DNA of 64,000 bases. It comes from Acidobacteriota bacterium (GTDB lineage: Bacteria; Acidobacteriota; Blastocatellia; RBC074). A model generated the notes under the pieces. It was not told where the DNA came from and made no database searches. It saw nothing but the letters and a program-made list of their open reading frames with translations. Location of the stretch: the NCBI GenBank assembly GCA_016196035.1, contig JACPYM010000029.1, positions 62,001 to 126,000 on the forward strand, written 5' to 3'. Position 1 is the stretch's first letter. The number at the start of each line of letters is the position of its first letter. This document shows, in pieces, positions 20,539 through 30,048 of the stretch. Both the position numbers and the translations under genes were made by a program.

Positions 20539-20886
20539 ATGAAAACACTATCCACCATTCTTTTCGCCTTCACGCTTTCATTGGGCTTGACCGTCATCGC
20601 TGCGGCGCAAACCCCTACGCCGACGCCTGGGAAAAAGACGCCGGTCGCTACTGCGCGGCAGGGCAATCAGCAAAAACGCATTGGCCGCGGCGTCGCTTCA
20701 GGCGAATTGAAGGCCGGCGAAGCGCGCAAGCTGGAAAAGGAACAGCAAGAGATTCAGCAAGAGAAGAAAGAAGCGCGCGCCGATGGCACCGTGACGGGCG
20801 AGGAACGCAAAGACATTCAGAAAGATCAGAACAAAGCGAGCCGCCACGTGTACCGCGCCAAGCACAACAACAAAACGCGGAAGTAA
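20539..20886 (+). CDS. Small exported basic protein with ELKAGEARKLEKEQ motif
   Basis: 115 aa from ATG 20539 (SD AAGGAG, 9 nt upstream). Signal peptide MKTLSTILFAFTLSLGLTVIAAAQ; PTPTPGKK linker; then a helical region with repeated motifs SGELKAGEARKLEKEQQEIQ and DGTVTGEERKDIQKDQN. The latter looks like an EF-hand-like calcium loop (D-G-T-V-T-G-E-E). Homologous small proteins of this layout are known only as hypothetical proteins. Exported; possibly a calcium- or cation-binding protein (inference). Confidence 0.7.
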   Translation: MKTLSTILFAFTLSLGLTVIAAAQTPTPTPGKKTPVATARQGNQQKRIGRGVASGELKAGEARKLEKEQQEIQQEKKEARADGTVTGEERKDIQKDQNKASRHVYRAKHNNKTRK

Positions 20887-20989
20887 GCGGCGGCTGACGG
20901 TGCGATTGAGAGCACCGGTGGCAGAGCAGCCCGCGCTTGACTGGCACAGGGCAGCCCTTGCTGACGCTTTGTCATCACCCAAATTTTTT

Positions 20990-21251
20990 GTGCGCTTTCA
21001 GCCCGCGAAAGCGGGCGGCAACATAAAGCCTGGGGTGCAGGCGGAGCCGGAACCCCAGGAAAGCGTTAAATTGAATCACCTAGCCCACGGAGTGGGCGAC
21101 AGACATTGATTGGCTAGTCGTGACGCTCTGCCGCCCGCCTTCGCGGGCTAGGTGGATTTTCGCCAATGTTCCCAGGGTTCCGCGCGCAACGCGCTGCACC
21201 CTGGGCTGTATGCTGCCGCCCGCCTTCGCGGGCCAAAAAACCAAGCGCACG
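20990..21251. repeat. Two inverted copies of a three-hairpin unit of about 115-125 nt
   Basis: Left unit 20990-21105 and right unit 21127-21251 face each other. Each contains, in the same order: GTGCGCTT, a GCCCGC/GCGGGC stem, a CCTGGGGT or CCCAGGGT stem enclosing GCAG..GGAAC, and an AGCCC stem followed by C(A/G)GA. The middle stems differ between units but stay paired (CCTGGGGT/ACCCCAGG against CCCAGGGT/ACCCTGGG), and the third stem is GCCCAC/GTGGGC in one and GCCCGC/GCGGGC in the other. This makes up most of the 450-nt gap 20887-21336. Confidence 0.8.
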
Positions 21252-21336
21252 TTTCGAGCGAAAGTTTGGGTAATAACAAGGCTCACGCGCGGGCTACTGT
21301 CACGGGCAATTTCTCTGGCAAAGAAAGGAAGACGCT

Positions 21337-21660
21337 ATGTTCAAAAGCAAAATCATTATCGCTGGTTTGAGTTTCGTCCTGCTGCTTTACACTGCCGCGC
21401 TTGCGCAAGGCAAAGGCCAGCGCAGCGGCGCGAACCACCAGCGCAAAGCCGGGAAATACGCCAATCAGGAAGTGAGCTATCGCCAGTCCAACACCGCCCG
21501 CAAATTCGACCAGAGCACGTTGCCTCCCGCTGGGAATACCCAGACCCAATTGTTGCCTTACGTCGAACAGGGCAATCTGAAAACGGCCAGGCCGAAACCG
21601 CAAAATCTGTTGCCGTACATCGAACAATCCAACCTGCGCCGCCACCCGCGCAAACGATAA
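21337..21660 (+). CDS. Small exported protein with LLPY(V/I)EQ repeats
   Basis: 107 aa. Signal peptide MFKSKIIIAGLSFVLLLYTAALAQ, a basic segment, then two near-copies of an 11-residue motif: LLPYVEQGNLK and LLPYIEQSNLR. SD AAAGGAAG upstream. Not recognised. The repeat suggests a short binding element present twice. Follows the three-hairpin repeat element. Confidence 0.65.
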   Translation: MFKSKIIIAGLSFVLLLYTAALAQGKGQRSGANHQRKAGKYANQEVSYRQSNTARKFDQSTLPPAGNTQTQLLPYVEQGNLKTARPKPQNLLPYIEQSNLRRHPRKR

Positions 21661-21742
21661 GCGCCACCGCGCCATCGCGGAAGCCACCGTCCGCTCCCGC
21701 CCAAACAATCATCATCATCATCCAGAGTAGAAGGAGACGAAT

Positions 21743-22756
21743 ATGAAAGGTCTAGTGTACCTGTTGACGATCAGTGTCTTTATTGGCGCCTTGTCCGGCG
21801 CAACGTTGGGGCAAACCGTTCCCACCCGCTTCGGCTTTCCAAAAGAAGACGCCGGCAAACGCACGGTGAATCTGCAAGTGGAAGGCGTGGCGCGCGAAGT
21901 CGTTTTTTATCGCCCGCCCAATTTGCCGGCGAATCAGGCCGTACCGGTGGTGTTTGTTTTTCACGGCACGGGCGGTTCAGGCGAAGGCGCTTATGACGAC
22001 ATGGGCTGGAAAGAAAAGGCCGAGCAGGAAGGTTTCATGGCCGTTTTCCCCTCGGCCTTGCGCTATCACATCTTTGACGAAACGCTGGTCAAGAACGGGC
22101 AGGTCTTGCACGACATGCAACGCAACACGACCAAGTTCAATTTCTTTGGCTTCGAGAAACTGCTTGATCCGGCCTACCCCGATCAGCATGTGTACGATGA
22201 CGTGAAATTCGTGCAGGTGATCGTCGAGTTGTTGACCAAGCACTATGCCGTAGACGCCGACCGGTTTTATGTGACGGGCTTTTCCAACGGTGGGCAATTC
22301 GCGCAACGCTTGCTGGTACAGATGTCGGATGTGTTTGCGGCCTTCGCGCTGTGTTCCATCGGACGCGGCTTTAATGCCGAAGATTTCACGCACGCCAACG
22401 ATTACACCAGCGCACCGTTCCAACCACGCACTGTCATGCACATGATCGGCGAACTCGATCCGAAGCTGAATTACGCGGCGCAGGTCGCAGGCTTTCCGCT
22501 CGACGAATCCGCCGCCGCGCCGGGCACGTGGACGAATGCCGTGATGCAGGGCTTCGTCCAATTGTTAGGTTTGTCGGCTGATTACGGCTACAAACGCACC
22601 CCCCGCGCGTCGGTGTTTCACTACGGCGGAACCGGCGCGACGACTTATGATTTCGTGCTTGTCGAAGGCATGCGCCACATCTATCCGAACGGCGAGAACT
22701 TCAGCTTCCAAGCGGTGGATGTCTTCTGGCTGTTTCTGAAACAGCATCACCGCTAA
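21743..22756 (+). CDS. LpqC/feruloyl-esterase-like secreted alpha/beta hydrolase
   Basis: 337 aa with signal peptide MKGLVYLLTISVFIGALSGATLGQ. The alpha/beta hydrolase fold is marked by VVFVFHGTGGSG (oxyanion HGxGG) and the nucleophile elbow GFSNGGQ (G-x-S-x-G) about residue 180; a late His in EGMRHIYP is the likely catalytic His. Belongs with PHB depolymerase/feruloyl esterase (COG3509) enzymes; substrate could be a polyester or an aryl ester. SD AAGGAG. Confidence 0.87.
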   Translation: MKGLVYLLTISVFIGALSGATLGQTVPTRFGFPKEDAGKRTVNLQVEGVAREVVFYRPPNLPANQAVPVVFVFHGTGGSGEGAYDDMGWKEKAEQEGFMAVFPSALRYHIFDETLVKNGQVLHDMQRNTTKFNFFGFEKLLDPAYPDQHVYDDVKFVQVIVELLTKHYAVDADRFYVTGFSNGGQFAQRLLVQMSDVFAAFALCSIGRGFNAEDFTHANDYTSAPFQPRTVMHMIGELDPKLNYAAQVAGFPLDESAAAPGTWTNAVMQGFVQLLGLSADYGYKRTPRASVFHYGGTGATTYDFVLVEGMRHIYPNGENFSFQAVDVFWLFLKQHHR

Positions 22757-22762
22757 GCCACG

Positions 22763-23041
22763 TCACGGTTGAACCGGTTTGGTCAAGACCTCCAACCGGT
22801 TCAACCGTTGCAACGCCTCTGCCGCATCAGTTCCGCACATCTCTTCACTTGGCCGCAAGCCCACACAAAACGCCGGACGCTCTGGCAAGCCAAACAACCG
22901 GCAACGATTGTCCGCCGTTAATTGCACACAGCGCTCACCCGCCGGTTTGCCGTTTGGCATTCCTGGAATCGGTGAATTGATTGAAGGCGCGATGCAGCAG
23001 GCACCGCAGCCAATGCGGCATTCCATAGATAGAGGCTCCAT
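22763..23041 (-). CDS. YkgJ family cysteine cluster protein
   Basis: 92 aa. N-terminal CRIGCGACCIAPSINSPIPG, then C-x-L-TADNRCRLFGLPERPAFCVGLRPSEEMC is the YkgJ-type zinc/iron-chelating cysteine cluster; about eight Cys are conserved. Function unproven in the family; probably binds a metal. Its last codons overlap a perfect 15-bp inverted repeat shared with the converging esterase gene. Confidence 0.87.
   Translation of the reverse strand: MEPLSMECRIGCGACCIAPSINSPIPGMPNGKPAGERCVQLTADNRCRLFGLPERPAFCVGLRPSEEMCGTDAAEALQRLNRLEVLTKPVQP
22765..22808. terminator. Bidirectional terminator-like hairpin inside the ykgJ 3' end
   Basis: ACGGTTGAACCGGTT (22765-22779) and AACCGGTTCAACCGT (22794-22808) are perfect reverse complements with a 14-nt loop. 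It begins 9 nt after the esterase stop and ends the opposing gene. It lies inside the YkgJ coding sequence, so the protein end is shared with a structure. No U-run. Confidence 0.65.
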
Positions 23042-23083
23042 TCAAAGGTCGAAACGACGGGCAGCCGTGAACAGTAGGCCCGC

Positions 23084-23155
23084 ACTGAAGCCTGATTCCC
23101 GAATCCTGACGACTGTTAGCTAAAAGCCGTCAGGATTCGGGAATCAGGCTTCAGT
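23084..23155. repeat. Perfect 28-bp inverted repeat with short loop
   Basis: Left arm 23084-23111 and right arm 23128-23155 are exact reverse complements, with a 16-nt loop. The arms read ACTGAAGCCTGATTCCCGAA and onwards. It lies between the ROK and YkgJ genes. This is one of the longest perfect stems in the window. Confidence 0.9.
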
Positions 23156-23194
23156 TGTTTGCGTGTGCAAAATAAGTAAACAGCTTGCCGCCTT

Positions 23195-24082
23195 TCAACC
23201 GATGGACTTGTTTTCAGCTTCCATCGCCAGCGCGATTGCCCCCAGCACGCCCGCGCGGTCGCCCAAGCCCGGCGGCACAATGTATTCGTCAATGCGCGCG
23301 GTGATCTGTGGCATTTGCAAATAGCCGTTCAGTAAATGCTGCACCGCAGGCCGCAAGGCCGCGAAGACTTGCGGCTGATGCATCACGCCGCCGCCCAGGA
23401 TGATGCGTTGGGGCGAGAGGATGCAGATCAGATTGACGATGGCTTGGGCCAGGTAGTGCGCTTCCAATCCCCACGCCGTGTGATCAACTGGCAAGGTCTC
23501 GGCTCGCACGCCCCAACGTTTTTCGAGCGCTGGGCCGGTTGCCAACGCTTCCAAACAATCTTCGTGAAAGGGGCATGCGCCGGCGAAGGGATCGCGCGCG
23601 ACGTCGCGTCGCATCAGCATGTGGCCCATCTCAGGATGCAAGAGGCCGTGCAAGAGCTTGCCGTTAACCAGCGCGCCGCCGCCGATGCCGGTGCCGATGG
23701 TCAGGTAAACAAAGGTGTCCAACCCCTGCGCCGCGCCCCAACGCCATTCGCCCAACGCCGCCGCGTTGACGTCGGTGTCGAAACCGACCGGCACGCCAAA
23801 CGCCGCGCGCAACGGCCCGACGACATCGGTGAATTGCCAGCCCGCTTTCGGCGTCGTCGTGATGTAGCCATACGTGGGCGAATCCGCGTGCAAATCAAGC
23901 GGGCCGAAAGAACCTACGCCAATGGCTTGCAGGGCGGGGAATTGCCCCAGGAAATCAATGGCGCGCGCGATGGTTTCCGCTGGGGTGGTGGTGGAAAAGC
24001 GTTCGAGCGCGGTGATGTCATCCGGCCCGCTGCCAACGGCGCACACCCATTTGGTGCCGCCTGCTTCGATGCCTGCGTACAT
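23195..24082 (-). CDS. ROK family sugar kinase, fructokinase-like
   Basis: 295 aa. ATP-binding ROK features: N-terminal [48 protein letters not shown], and the zinc-binding segment [17 protein letters not shown], which is the pattern of the fructokinase subgroup (C-P-F-H-x-x-C-L-E-x-L). Phosphorylates a hexose, probably fructose. Spaced 54 nt behind the SDR gene. Confidence 0.9.
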   Translation of the reverse strand: MYAGIEAGGTKWVCAVGSGPDDITALERFSTTTPAETIARAIDFLGQFPALQAIGVGSFGPLDLHADSPTYGYITTTPKAGWQFTDVVGPLRAAFGVPVGFDTDVNAAALGEWRWGAAQGLDTFVYLTIGTGIGGGALVNGKLLHGLLHPEMGHMLMRRDVARDPFAGACPFHEDCLEALATGPALEKRWGVRAETLPVDHTAWGLEAHYLAQAIVNLICILSPQRIILGGGVMHQPQVFAALRPAVQHLLNGYLQMPQITARIDEYIVPPGLGDRAGVLGAIALAMEAENKSIG

Positions 24083-24096
24083 AGTTTCCCCTGAAG

Positions 24097-24120
24097 CCGG
24101 TACCGCGCGTGAGCCAGCGG
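24097..24120. repeat. Solo arm related to the 13389 repeat
   Basis: CCGGTACCGCGCGTGAGCCA and four more bases match the 13389-13412 arm with few differences. No opposite arm is seen nearby. It lies between the ROK and SDR genes. Confidence 0.6.
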
Positions 24121-24136
24121 CGGCCTGCGCTAAAAG

Positions 24137-24952
24137 TCAGAATGGCATTCGCCGGGCCGCCCACGCGCCACCCGCTTGTGCCAGCGCGGGCGAGAGCCGC
24201 GTCAGCCAGTCAATCGCCGCGTAATCCAGACTGAGCCGGACGCGCGCGGCATTGCGTTGAATTCCCCGTGCGACTTGCCGGGCGACGCGTGTGGCGGGGA
24301 TGGCGCGGCTGGATAAGAACTCGGTTTCGGCTTGCCGTTGCGCTTCGCTGGCCGTGCGTCCATCGCGCAGGATATTGGTTTGCACCGGCCCCGGATAAAC
24401 GACCGTCAGCCCCGTGCTAGTGCCCGCCAATTCCATCCGCAGTGCTTCGCTGAAGCCACGCACGGCAAATTTCGAGGCGGAGTACGCCGATTTGCCCGCA
24501 AAGCCCAGCAGCCCGAACGAACTGCACATGGTCACGACGTGCGCTTCGGGTTCGTTGAGCAAGCGCGGCAAAAACGCTTTGCAGCAATATACCGTGCCCC
24601 AAAAATTCACGCGCATGAGCCAGTCGAAATCGGCCAGACTGGTTTCCAAGAAAGGGCCAGCCACAGAAACGCCCGCGTTGTTGATCAATAAGTGGACGTG
24701 GCCATGCGCTTGGCTGACCGCTTCGCACAACGCCTCGACTTGCGCGAAATCACCGATGTCACATTCGTGAGTAGTGACGTGACGACCGCTCGTCACCAGT
24801 TGCCGTTGTGCCTCCTGCAAGCGGTCGGCGCGGCAATCCACCAGCGCCACATTGCAACCGCGCTGGCTTAATTCTGCGGCAAGCGCCAACCCGATGCCGC
24901 TTGCTCCGCCTGTGACGACAGCGGTTTTTTGCGTGAAGTCTTTGAGGGGCAT
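24137..24952 (-). CDS. Short-chain dehydrogenase/reductase
   Basis: 271 aa. NAD(P) site TGGASGIG near residue 15, NNAG at about 91, catalytic Ser in MCSSFG and the Y-x-x-x-K in YSASK near residue 160. Classical SDR length. The start is 3 nt after the hutI stop, so it is almost certainly co-transcribed. Substrate unknown; closest in pattern to short-chain alcohol dehydrogenases. Confidence 0.9.
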   Translation of the reverse strand: MPLKDFTQKTAVVTGGASGIGLALAAELSQRGCNVALVDCRADRLQEAQRQLVTSGRHVTTHECDIGDFAQVEALCEAVSQAHGHVHLLINNAGVSVAGPFLETSLADFDWLMRVNFWGTVYCCKAFLPRLLNEPEAHVVTMCSSFGLLGFAGKSAYSASKFAVRGFSEALRMELAGTSTGLTVVYPGPVQTNILRDGRTASEAQRQAETEFLSSRAIPATRVARQVARGIQRNAARVRLSLDYAAIDWLTRLSPALAQAGGAWAARRMPF

Positions 24953-24955
24953 GGA

Positions 24956-26218
24956 TCAGGGCCTTTCCCAAATAAGTTGTCCAGCAACGTAAACCGTTGC
25001 TGGATGCTCAAGCCCGGCGAAGTACGCCAGTTCGCGGTAATCAGCGCAATCGTGAATGACGAAATCCGCGCGTTTGCCCGCTTCCAACGAACCGCTTTCA
25101 GCGCCGCGCCCCAAACTGTATGCCGCATTGATCGTCGCCGCAGTGAGGGCTTCGGCGGGCGTCAGTTTCATCTGCGTGCAAGCCAGCGTCAGCACCAACA
25201 ACATCGAAACGACTGGCGACGAACCGGGATTGAAATCGGTCGCGAGGACGATGGCCAGCCCGGCCTCAATCATTGCGCGGGCATTGGGATAACGCGCCGC
25301 GCCGATCATTAGCACCGAAGCGGGCAACAAGACGGGTTGTACCTGAGCTGCCTGCAGCGCCGCGATCCCCGCTGCATCGGCGTGTTCAAGATGATCGGCA
25401 GTCACTGCGCCTAACTCCGCCGCCAAGGCTGCGCCGCCATTCAGCGAAAGTTGGTCGGCATGCACGCGCAGCTTCAACCCGAGTTGTTGTGCCGCCGTCA
25501 GAATGCGGCGCGACTCTTCGACGCTGAACGCGCCCGCTTCGCAAAACACATCGCAATACTCGGCCAATTGTTCTTGCGCGACGCGGGGCAGCATCTCTTC
25601 GATCACCAACGCCACGTATTCGTCGCCACGCCCGACAAACTCGGCGGGTACCGTGTGCGCGCCCAGAAAGGTCGGCACGTAACGCAATGGCGTCTCGGCG
25701 TTCAAGCGTCGTATCGCGCGCAGCATTTTCAATTCGTCTGCGGTCGTCAGCCCATACCCCGATTTTGCTTCGACCGTGGTCGTGCCGCAGCGTAGGAACC
25801 ATTGCGCGTAACGCTGGCCCACTTCAACCAATTTATCTTCGCTGGCCGCCCGTGTCTGGCGCACGGTGGATTTGATGCCGCCGCCCGCCGCCGCGATTTG
25901 CTGATAGGTTGCGCCCGAAGCGCGCTGCTCAAATTCGTCGGCGCGACTGCCGGCGAAAACCGGATGCGTGTGGGCGTCCACAAAGCCCGGCAACACAACC
26001 CGACCACCCGCCTCGACAACTTGGCAAGCGGTGTCAATGAGCGGTTCAATTTCAGCGCGTGTACCAACCCGTTCGATCCGCCCCGCACGCACGAACAGTG
26101 CCCCTTGAGGAATGATGCCAAGCTCGCGCATAGACACACCGGTACGTGGGGCGGCAGGGCCTGCCAAGGTGACGAGTTGTGAGCAGCCAACGAGCGCCAG
26201 GGTATCCGGCATGAACAA
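24956..26218 (-). CDS. hutI: Imidazolonepropionase
   Basis: 420 aa amidohydrolase of the histidine degradation pathway. Metal-binding [10 protein letters not shown] near residue 80, catalytic [41 protein letters not shown] with His/Asp ligands, TADHLEHAD and [10 protein letters not shown] near residue 330. These match HutI closely. It opens the imidazolone ring to N-formimino-glutamate. hutH and hutU are not in the window; a HutG-like gene lies two genes upstream. Confidence 0.95.
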   Translation of the reverse strand: MFMPDTLALVGCSQLVTLAGPAAPRTGVSMRELGIIPQGALFVRAGRIERVGTRAEIEPLIDTACQVVEAGGRVVLPGFVDAHTHPVFAGSRADEFEQRASGATYQQIAAAGGGIKSTVRQTRAASEDKLVEVGQRYAQWFLRCGTTTVEAKSGYGLTTADELKMLRAIRRLNAETPLRYVPTFLGAHTVPAEFVGRGDEYVALVIEEMLPRVAQEQLAEYCDVFCEAGAFSVEESRRILTAAQQLGLKLRVHADQLSLNGGAALAAELGAVTADHLEHADAAGIAALQAAQVQPVLLPASVLMIGAARYPNARAMIEAGLAIVLATDFNPGSSPVVSMLLVLTLACTQMKLTPAEALTAATINAAYSLGRGAESGSLEAGKRADFVIHDCADYRELAYFAGLEHPATVYVAGQLIWERP

Positions 26219-26227
26219 GCAGTTGAT

Positions 26228-26671
26228 TTATTTCCCCGCTGCTGCGGGGATAGAGTGGATGTATTCGTTCAAAAACCTGTTTTCTTCATCCTTCTCTTCA
26301 AGCTCGACTTGCAACAGGTCACGCAGCGAGATGAAGCCTAGCAGATGGCTGTCTTGCACGACCGGCAGGTGACGGCATTTGGCCTGTTGCATTTTACGCA
26401 GCCCTTCTTCTAACGAGTCCTGCGGAGCGCTCACCACAATGTCTCGGGTCATGACGTCAGCCAGGCGCGTCCGGTCGGCAGGCACGCCAGATACGACGAT
26501 ACGAGTCATCAGATCACGTTCAGAAAAGACGCCCACTACGCGCTCGCCATCAAGCACGGCTGCCGCACCGACCCGCTTGTCCGCCATATAGCGCGCTGCT
26601 TCGAGCACCGTCATTTCTTGGTTGAGCGAATAAACCTCCCGTCCACGGATGATGGAATTCAAAGTGTTCAC
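26228..26671 (-). CDS. Twin CBS domain protein
   Basis: 147 aa with two CBS motifs: MTVLEAARYMADKRVGAAAVLDGERVVGVFSERDLMTRIV and LEEGLRKMQQAKCRHLPVVQDSHLLGFISLRDLL. Such free CBS pairs bind adenosine ligands and regulate partners. Only 9 nt separate it from hutI, so it may be part of the same transcript. SD AGGAGG in the upstream sequence. Confidence 0.9.
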   Translation of the reverse strand: MNTLNSIIRGREVYSLNQEMTVLEAARYMADKRVGAAAVLDGERVVGVFSERDLMTRIVVSGVPADRTRLADVMTRDIVVSAPQDSLEEGLRKMQQAKCRHLPVVQDSHLLGFISLRDLLQVELEEKDEENRFLNEYIHSIPAAAGK

Positions 26672-26830
26672 GATGTCCTCCTTTGTTGGTGGCTTAGTTG
26701 TGCGCCAGGGCGCTTACGAGTTTGGAAGTGAAAAACTGGCCGGATTCTAGGACGAGTAAAGGATAAGCACAATCACCGCTGAGCTTTTTGCCGCGCGGAA
26801 AATCAAGCGGATGGGAGCGGCGGCCCTTTT

Positions 26831-27763
26831 TCACACAGGCTTGGACAGACGGCGCACCAATCCGGCGGCAAACGACAAGAGACTTTGTGCGGTCACCATC
26901 ACAGTCACATTGGCCACATCCCGGGTCGGATCTACTTCGACCAAATCCATTGCTTTGACTTTGGGATGCCGCCCGCACAACCACGCGGCGCGCCGCAATT
27001 CCCAGGGCTGCAAACCGCCGGGCCGCGCGCCCGGACAGGCCGGGGCAAAGGCGCGGTCGAGCACGTCAACATCCAGGTCAAAGTAGATCACGCTGACGCG
27101 CGCCGACAGATAGTCGAGCGCGGCGCTGATGGCGGGTTCAATGCCTTGTGCGCGCAGCTTATCCATCGTGACGACGTTGATGCCAGCGTCGCGGGCGACT
27201 TGGGCATAGGCTTGCGAATTGGCGAAACCGAGGATGCCGAGTTGTACGATGTGCGCGCCGGGCAAACCGTCTTCGAGCAACGCACGCACTGGGTTGCCGT
27301 TCGATAAGCCATGCGCGGTGTCGCGCAGATCGAAATGCGCATCCAGCGTCAGCAAGCCGACTTCACTCAATGACTCGCCAATGCCATGCACGCCGGGCCG
27401 CGTGACGCCGTTGTCGCCGCCAAGCAGGATGACCGCGTCTGCCTGTTGCGCAGCTTGGTTGACCGCCGCGCGCAATGGGGCAAAGGCGTCTTCGAGTTTC
27501 GTTTCGACCAGCGGCAAATCACCGTGGTCATTCACCGCCAAGGCCCGCACGTCTACGTCAGTTTCGATGTCATAGGTGCTGAACCGGCGCAAGCTGTCGC
27601 GCACGGCTTGTGGGGCCAAGTCGCCGCGCCCCGGTGTGACTGAACCTAAACGCACGGGCGCGCCTAAGACGGCCAGGTTACCGAGCGTGTGTTCGAATTT
27701 GTCACCCGCCAACCACGCGCTGGCACGTGGCCAGAATGGATCGTCTGAAATGGGAGTTTGCAT
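26831..27763 (-). CDS. hutG: Arginase/agmatinase superfamily, probably formimidoylglutamase
   Basis: 310 aa from ATG 27763; an upstream ATG at 27808 would extend it by 15 residues. Ureohydrolase metal motifs: [17 protein letters not shown] (usual GGDH-like position reads GGDN), [14 protein letters not shown], and [19 protein letters not shown]. The first motif has Asn where His is usual in arginases, as known in HutG relatives. Context with hutI supports HutG. Agmatinase or another ureohydrolase is the alternative. Confidence 0.8.
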   Translation of the reverse strand: MQTPISDDPFWPRASAWLAGDKFEHTLGNLAVLGAPVRLGSVTPGRGDLAPQAVRDSLRRFSTYDIETDVDVRALAVNDHGDLPLVETKLEDAFAPLRAAVNQAAQQADAVILLGGDNGVTRPGVHGIGESLSEVGLLTLDAHFDLRDTAHGLSNGNPVRALLEDGLPGAHIVQLGILGFANSQAYAQVARDAGINVVTMDKLRAQGIEPAISAALDYLSARVSVIYFDLDVDVLDRAFAPACPGARPGGLQPWELRRAAWLCGRHPKVKAMDLVEVDPTRDVANVTVMVTAQSLLSFAAGLVRRLSKPV

Positions 27764-27823
27764 GATTACACCGGTGCAACTATGCGAGATGTCCGGCGGG
27801 CAATTCAAGCGCGGGCGGGTTTT

Positions 27824-28564
27824 TCAGGTACGCTCGCCCAAATGCAGTGCCGCGATGCCGCCCGACAGGTTGTGATAGCGCACGTTCGTGAAGCCGGTCT
27901 GGCGCATCAATTCGGCCAGCCGTTTTTGATCGGGGAAATTACTGACCGATTGCGGCAGGTAGGTGTATGCGCCGTTCGACCCGGACAGCAGTGCGCCGAT
28001 GCGCGGCAGGATGTGATGGAAATAAAACGCAAAGGCTTCGCGGAAGCCAGGCAGAATCGGGCGTGAGAATTCCAGAATGGCGGCGCGTCCGCCCGGTTTG
28101 AGCACGCGATAGATTTCAGTCAAACCGGCGGGCACGTCTTCGAGATTGCGCAACCCGAACGCCACCGTGACCGCATCTGCGCAACAGTCGGCAAAGGGCA
28201 GGTGCAAGGCATCGGCTTCGGAAAGGGAAGCGCGGTGGACTTGTTGTTGCGCCAGTTTGCCGTTGCCGATGACCAGCATCGGGTGGCAGAAATCGGAGCC
28301 GATGACGCGGGCGTATTGGGCGAGTTCGAGCGTCAAATCCGCCGTGCCGCAGCACAGATCAAGCGCGAGCGCATTAGGCCGCGCCAGTACATCGGCCAGT
28401 TGGTTGACGGTGAACCGCCGCCAGCGTTTATCAATGTTGAGCGAGAGCAGATGATTGAGCCGGTCGTAACTGGGCGCAATTTGCGCAAACATCGCCTGCA
28501 CGGCGACGCCTTTGGCTGTGTTGAATTGCGGGTTGGGAAGATCAGCGCCGATCAGTTTGGCCAT
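27824..28564 (-). CDS. ubiE: Demethylmenaquinone / ubiquinone methyltransferase
   Basis: 246 aa from ATG 28564. Class I methyltransferase fold: [31 protein letters not shown] is motif I and post-I, then [26 protein letters not shown] is the UbiE/MenG signature, with [16 protein letters not shown] near residue 165. C-terminal [21 protein letters not shown] matches MenG. Methylates demethylmenaquinol in the respiratory quinone pathway. Downstream of the M16 gene. Confidence 0.93.
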   Translation of the reverse strand: MAKLIGADLPNPQFNTAKGVAVQAMFAQIAPSYDRLNHLLSLNIDKRWRRFTVNQLADVLARPNALALDLCCGTADLTLELAQYARVIGSDFCHPMLVIGNGKLAQQQVHRASLSEADALHLPFADCCADAVTVAFGLRNLEDVPAGLTEIYRVLKPGGRAAILEFSRPILPGFREAFAFYFHHILPRIGALLSGSNGAYTYLPQSVSNFPDQKRLAELMRQTGFTNVRYHNLSGGIAALHLGERT

Positions 28565-28579
28565 GTGCAAAAGCTAAGT

Positions 28580-29923
28580 TTACAACTGAGATTTCAATTC
28601 GTTGACACGGCCCAGCGCGACGACGGTGAGCGCGTTGGCTTCGAGCAGGCGTTTGGCCACACGCTGTAATTCGGCGGCGGTCAGCTCCTTGATGTTAGTG
28701 TTCAACGTCAACGGCCAGGGTTTCGGCAGATTGAACGCCTCGATGTCGCGCAAGGAAAGTTCGATGGGATATGCGGCATATTCGGCATTCAGCGCCGCCT
28801 TGGCGTTGGCCAATTCTTCCGCCGTCAGCTCCGTCGTGGCCAGCGCCGCGAAGGCCTCGGTGATCTGGCGCGAAACGGCTTGGGCCTGATCGGCGGTGAC
28901 GGTCGCCGCGAAATAGAAGGGCGCCGCCAGCACGCGCTCGGGGTGGTGAATGGTGACCCCTTCGACCCCAGCGCGTTTGAGCCGGACAGCCAGTATCCGC
29001 GCCAGCAGTTCGACCGCCAGATAATCGCCTTCGGTCAAACGCGCGCCCAGCACTCCGCCGCGTAATTCCACGGTGGCCGCCTCGGCGACTTCGACTTTGA
29101 CGAAGTTGAGTTGTTCGACGCGGGCCGGAGCGCGGAAGGTCGGTTGCACGATTGCGCCTTTGATCCAGCCACCAAAGAATGTCTTGAACGTCCGCATAAT
29201 GCGTTCGTGTTTGACCGGGCCGGTCACCACGGCAAAGGCGTCGTTGCCCATATAAAAGCGTTTATGGAAATCGTAAAGATCCCCCAGTTTCATACTGGCG
29301 ATGGTTTGTAAGTTGCCGAGCAAGTTGTGGCCATACGGATGTGTGCCGTAAAGGGCGCGCAGAAACGCTTCATCAGCGCGTTCGGCCAGCGTTGGTTGGG
29401 TTGTTTTGAGTTTGTCGAGGGTGTCTTGCTGCGCGCGTTTGAACGCATCCGCACGGATGTTTTCGACGATCAACAAGCGCGACAGGATTTCCATCACGGC
29501 GTCAAAGCTACCGGGCGGGCTTTCAATATGAAACCAGGTCAGATCCCAATTGACGCCCCACTCGAGCTTGGCATTGAGTGATTCAAACTCTTCTTTGACA
29601 CGCGGGTTGACGGCCATCAGGGTTGCTTGGGTGAGCGTGGCGAGGCCGGTTTTATCCGCCAGATCGAACATCGCGCCCGCGCGCAAGACGACATCGCATT
29701 TCAGGACAGGCTCACTCACGCGTTCGAGCGTGATAATTTGAAAGCCATTCAGCAGGTTGTCGCGGCGCACATCGCTGAACGGCGTGCTGGGCGCGGGCGT
29801 GACGGGCGCGAGCGGCGTCTTATTGTCTTTTTGGGCGGGCTTTTGGGCACGCGCACTGGACGCGCAGAGGCCCGTCAACAATGCAGCAAACAAGGCAGAT
29901 GAAAGCAACTTCGAGAATGACAT
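28580..29923 (-). CDS. M16 peptidase homologue lacking the HxxEH zinc motif
   Basis: 447 aa from ATG 29923 with signal peptide (FSKLLSSALFAALLTGLCASSARAQ). Two M16 folds: N-terminal half begins DNLLNGFQIITLERVSEPVL and the place of the zinc motif reads DKTGLATLTQATLMAV, with no HxxEH. C-terminal half has LYGTHPYGHNLLG and FYMGNDAFAVVTGPV. It matches the inactive partner subunit of paired M16 systems. No active partner gene is in the window. Confidence 0.87.
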   Translation of the reverse strand: MSFSKLLSSALFAALLTGLCASSARAQKPAQKDNKTPLAPVTPAPSTPFSDVRRDNLLNGFQIITLERVSEPVLKCDVVLRAGAMFDLADKTGLATLTQATLMAVNPRVKEEFESLNAKLEWGVNWDLTWFHIESPPGSFDAVMEILSRLLIVENIRADAFKRAQQDTLDKLKTTQPTLAERADEAFLRALYGTHPYGHNLLGNLQTIASMKLGDLYDFHKRFYMGNDAFAVVTGPVKHERIMRTFKTFFGGWIKGAIVQPTFRAPARVEQLNFVKVEVAEAATVELRGGVLGARLTEGDYLAVELLARILAVRLKRAGVEGVTIHHPERVLAAPFYFAATVTADQAQAVSRQITEAFAALATTELTAEELANAKAALNAEYAAYPIELSLRDIEAFNLPKPWPLTLNTNIKELTAAELQRVAKRLLEANALTVVALGRVNELKSQL

Positions 29924-30048
29924 AGCGGTAAACTCGGTTCGATTGATGATGCCAAAAAAGGGAAGCAAGAGTGTACCGGTCGCATCGCAACAGCGTCAAC
30001 CAGCGCAAATTTGTCGGCAGTAGAACGAAGTTGGCAGAGGCTCTTGCG

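Noticed and set aside
26831-27763. Agmatinase or arginase
   Set aside because: Possible by fold, but the hutI neighbour and GGDN at the usual GGDH place favour a formimidoylglutamase; not excluded.
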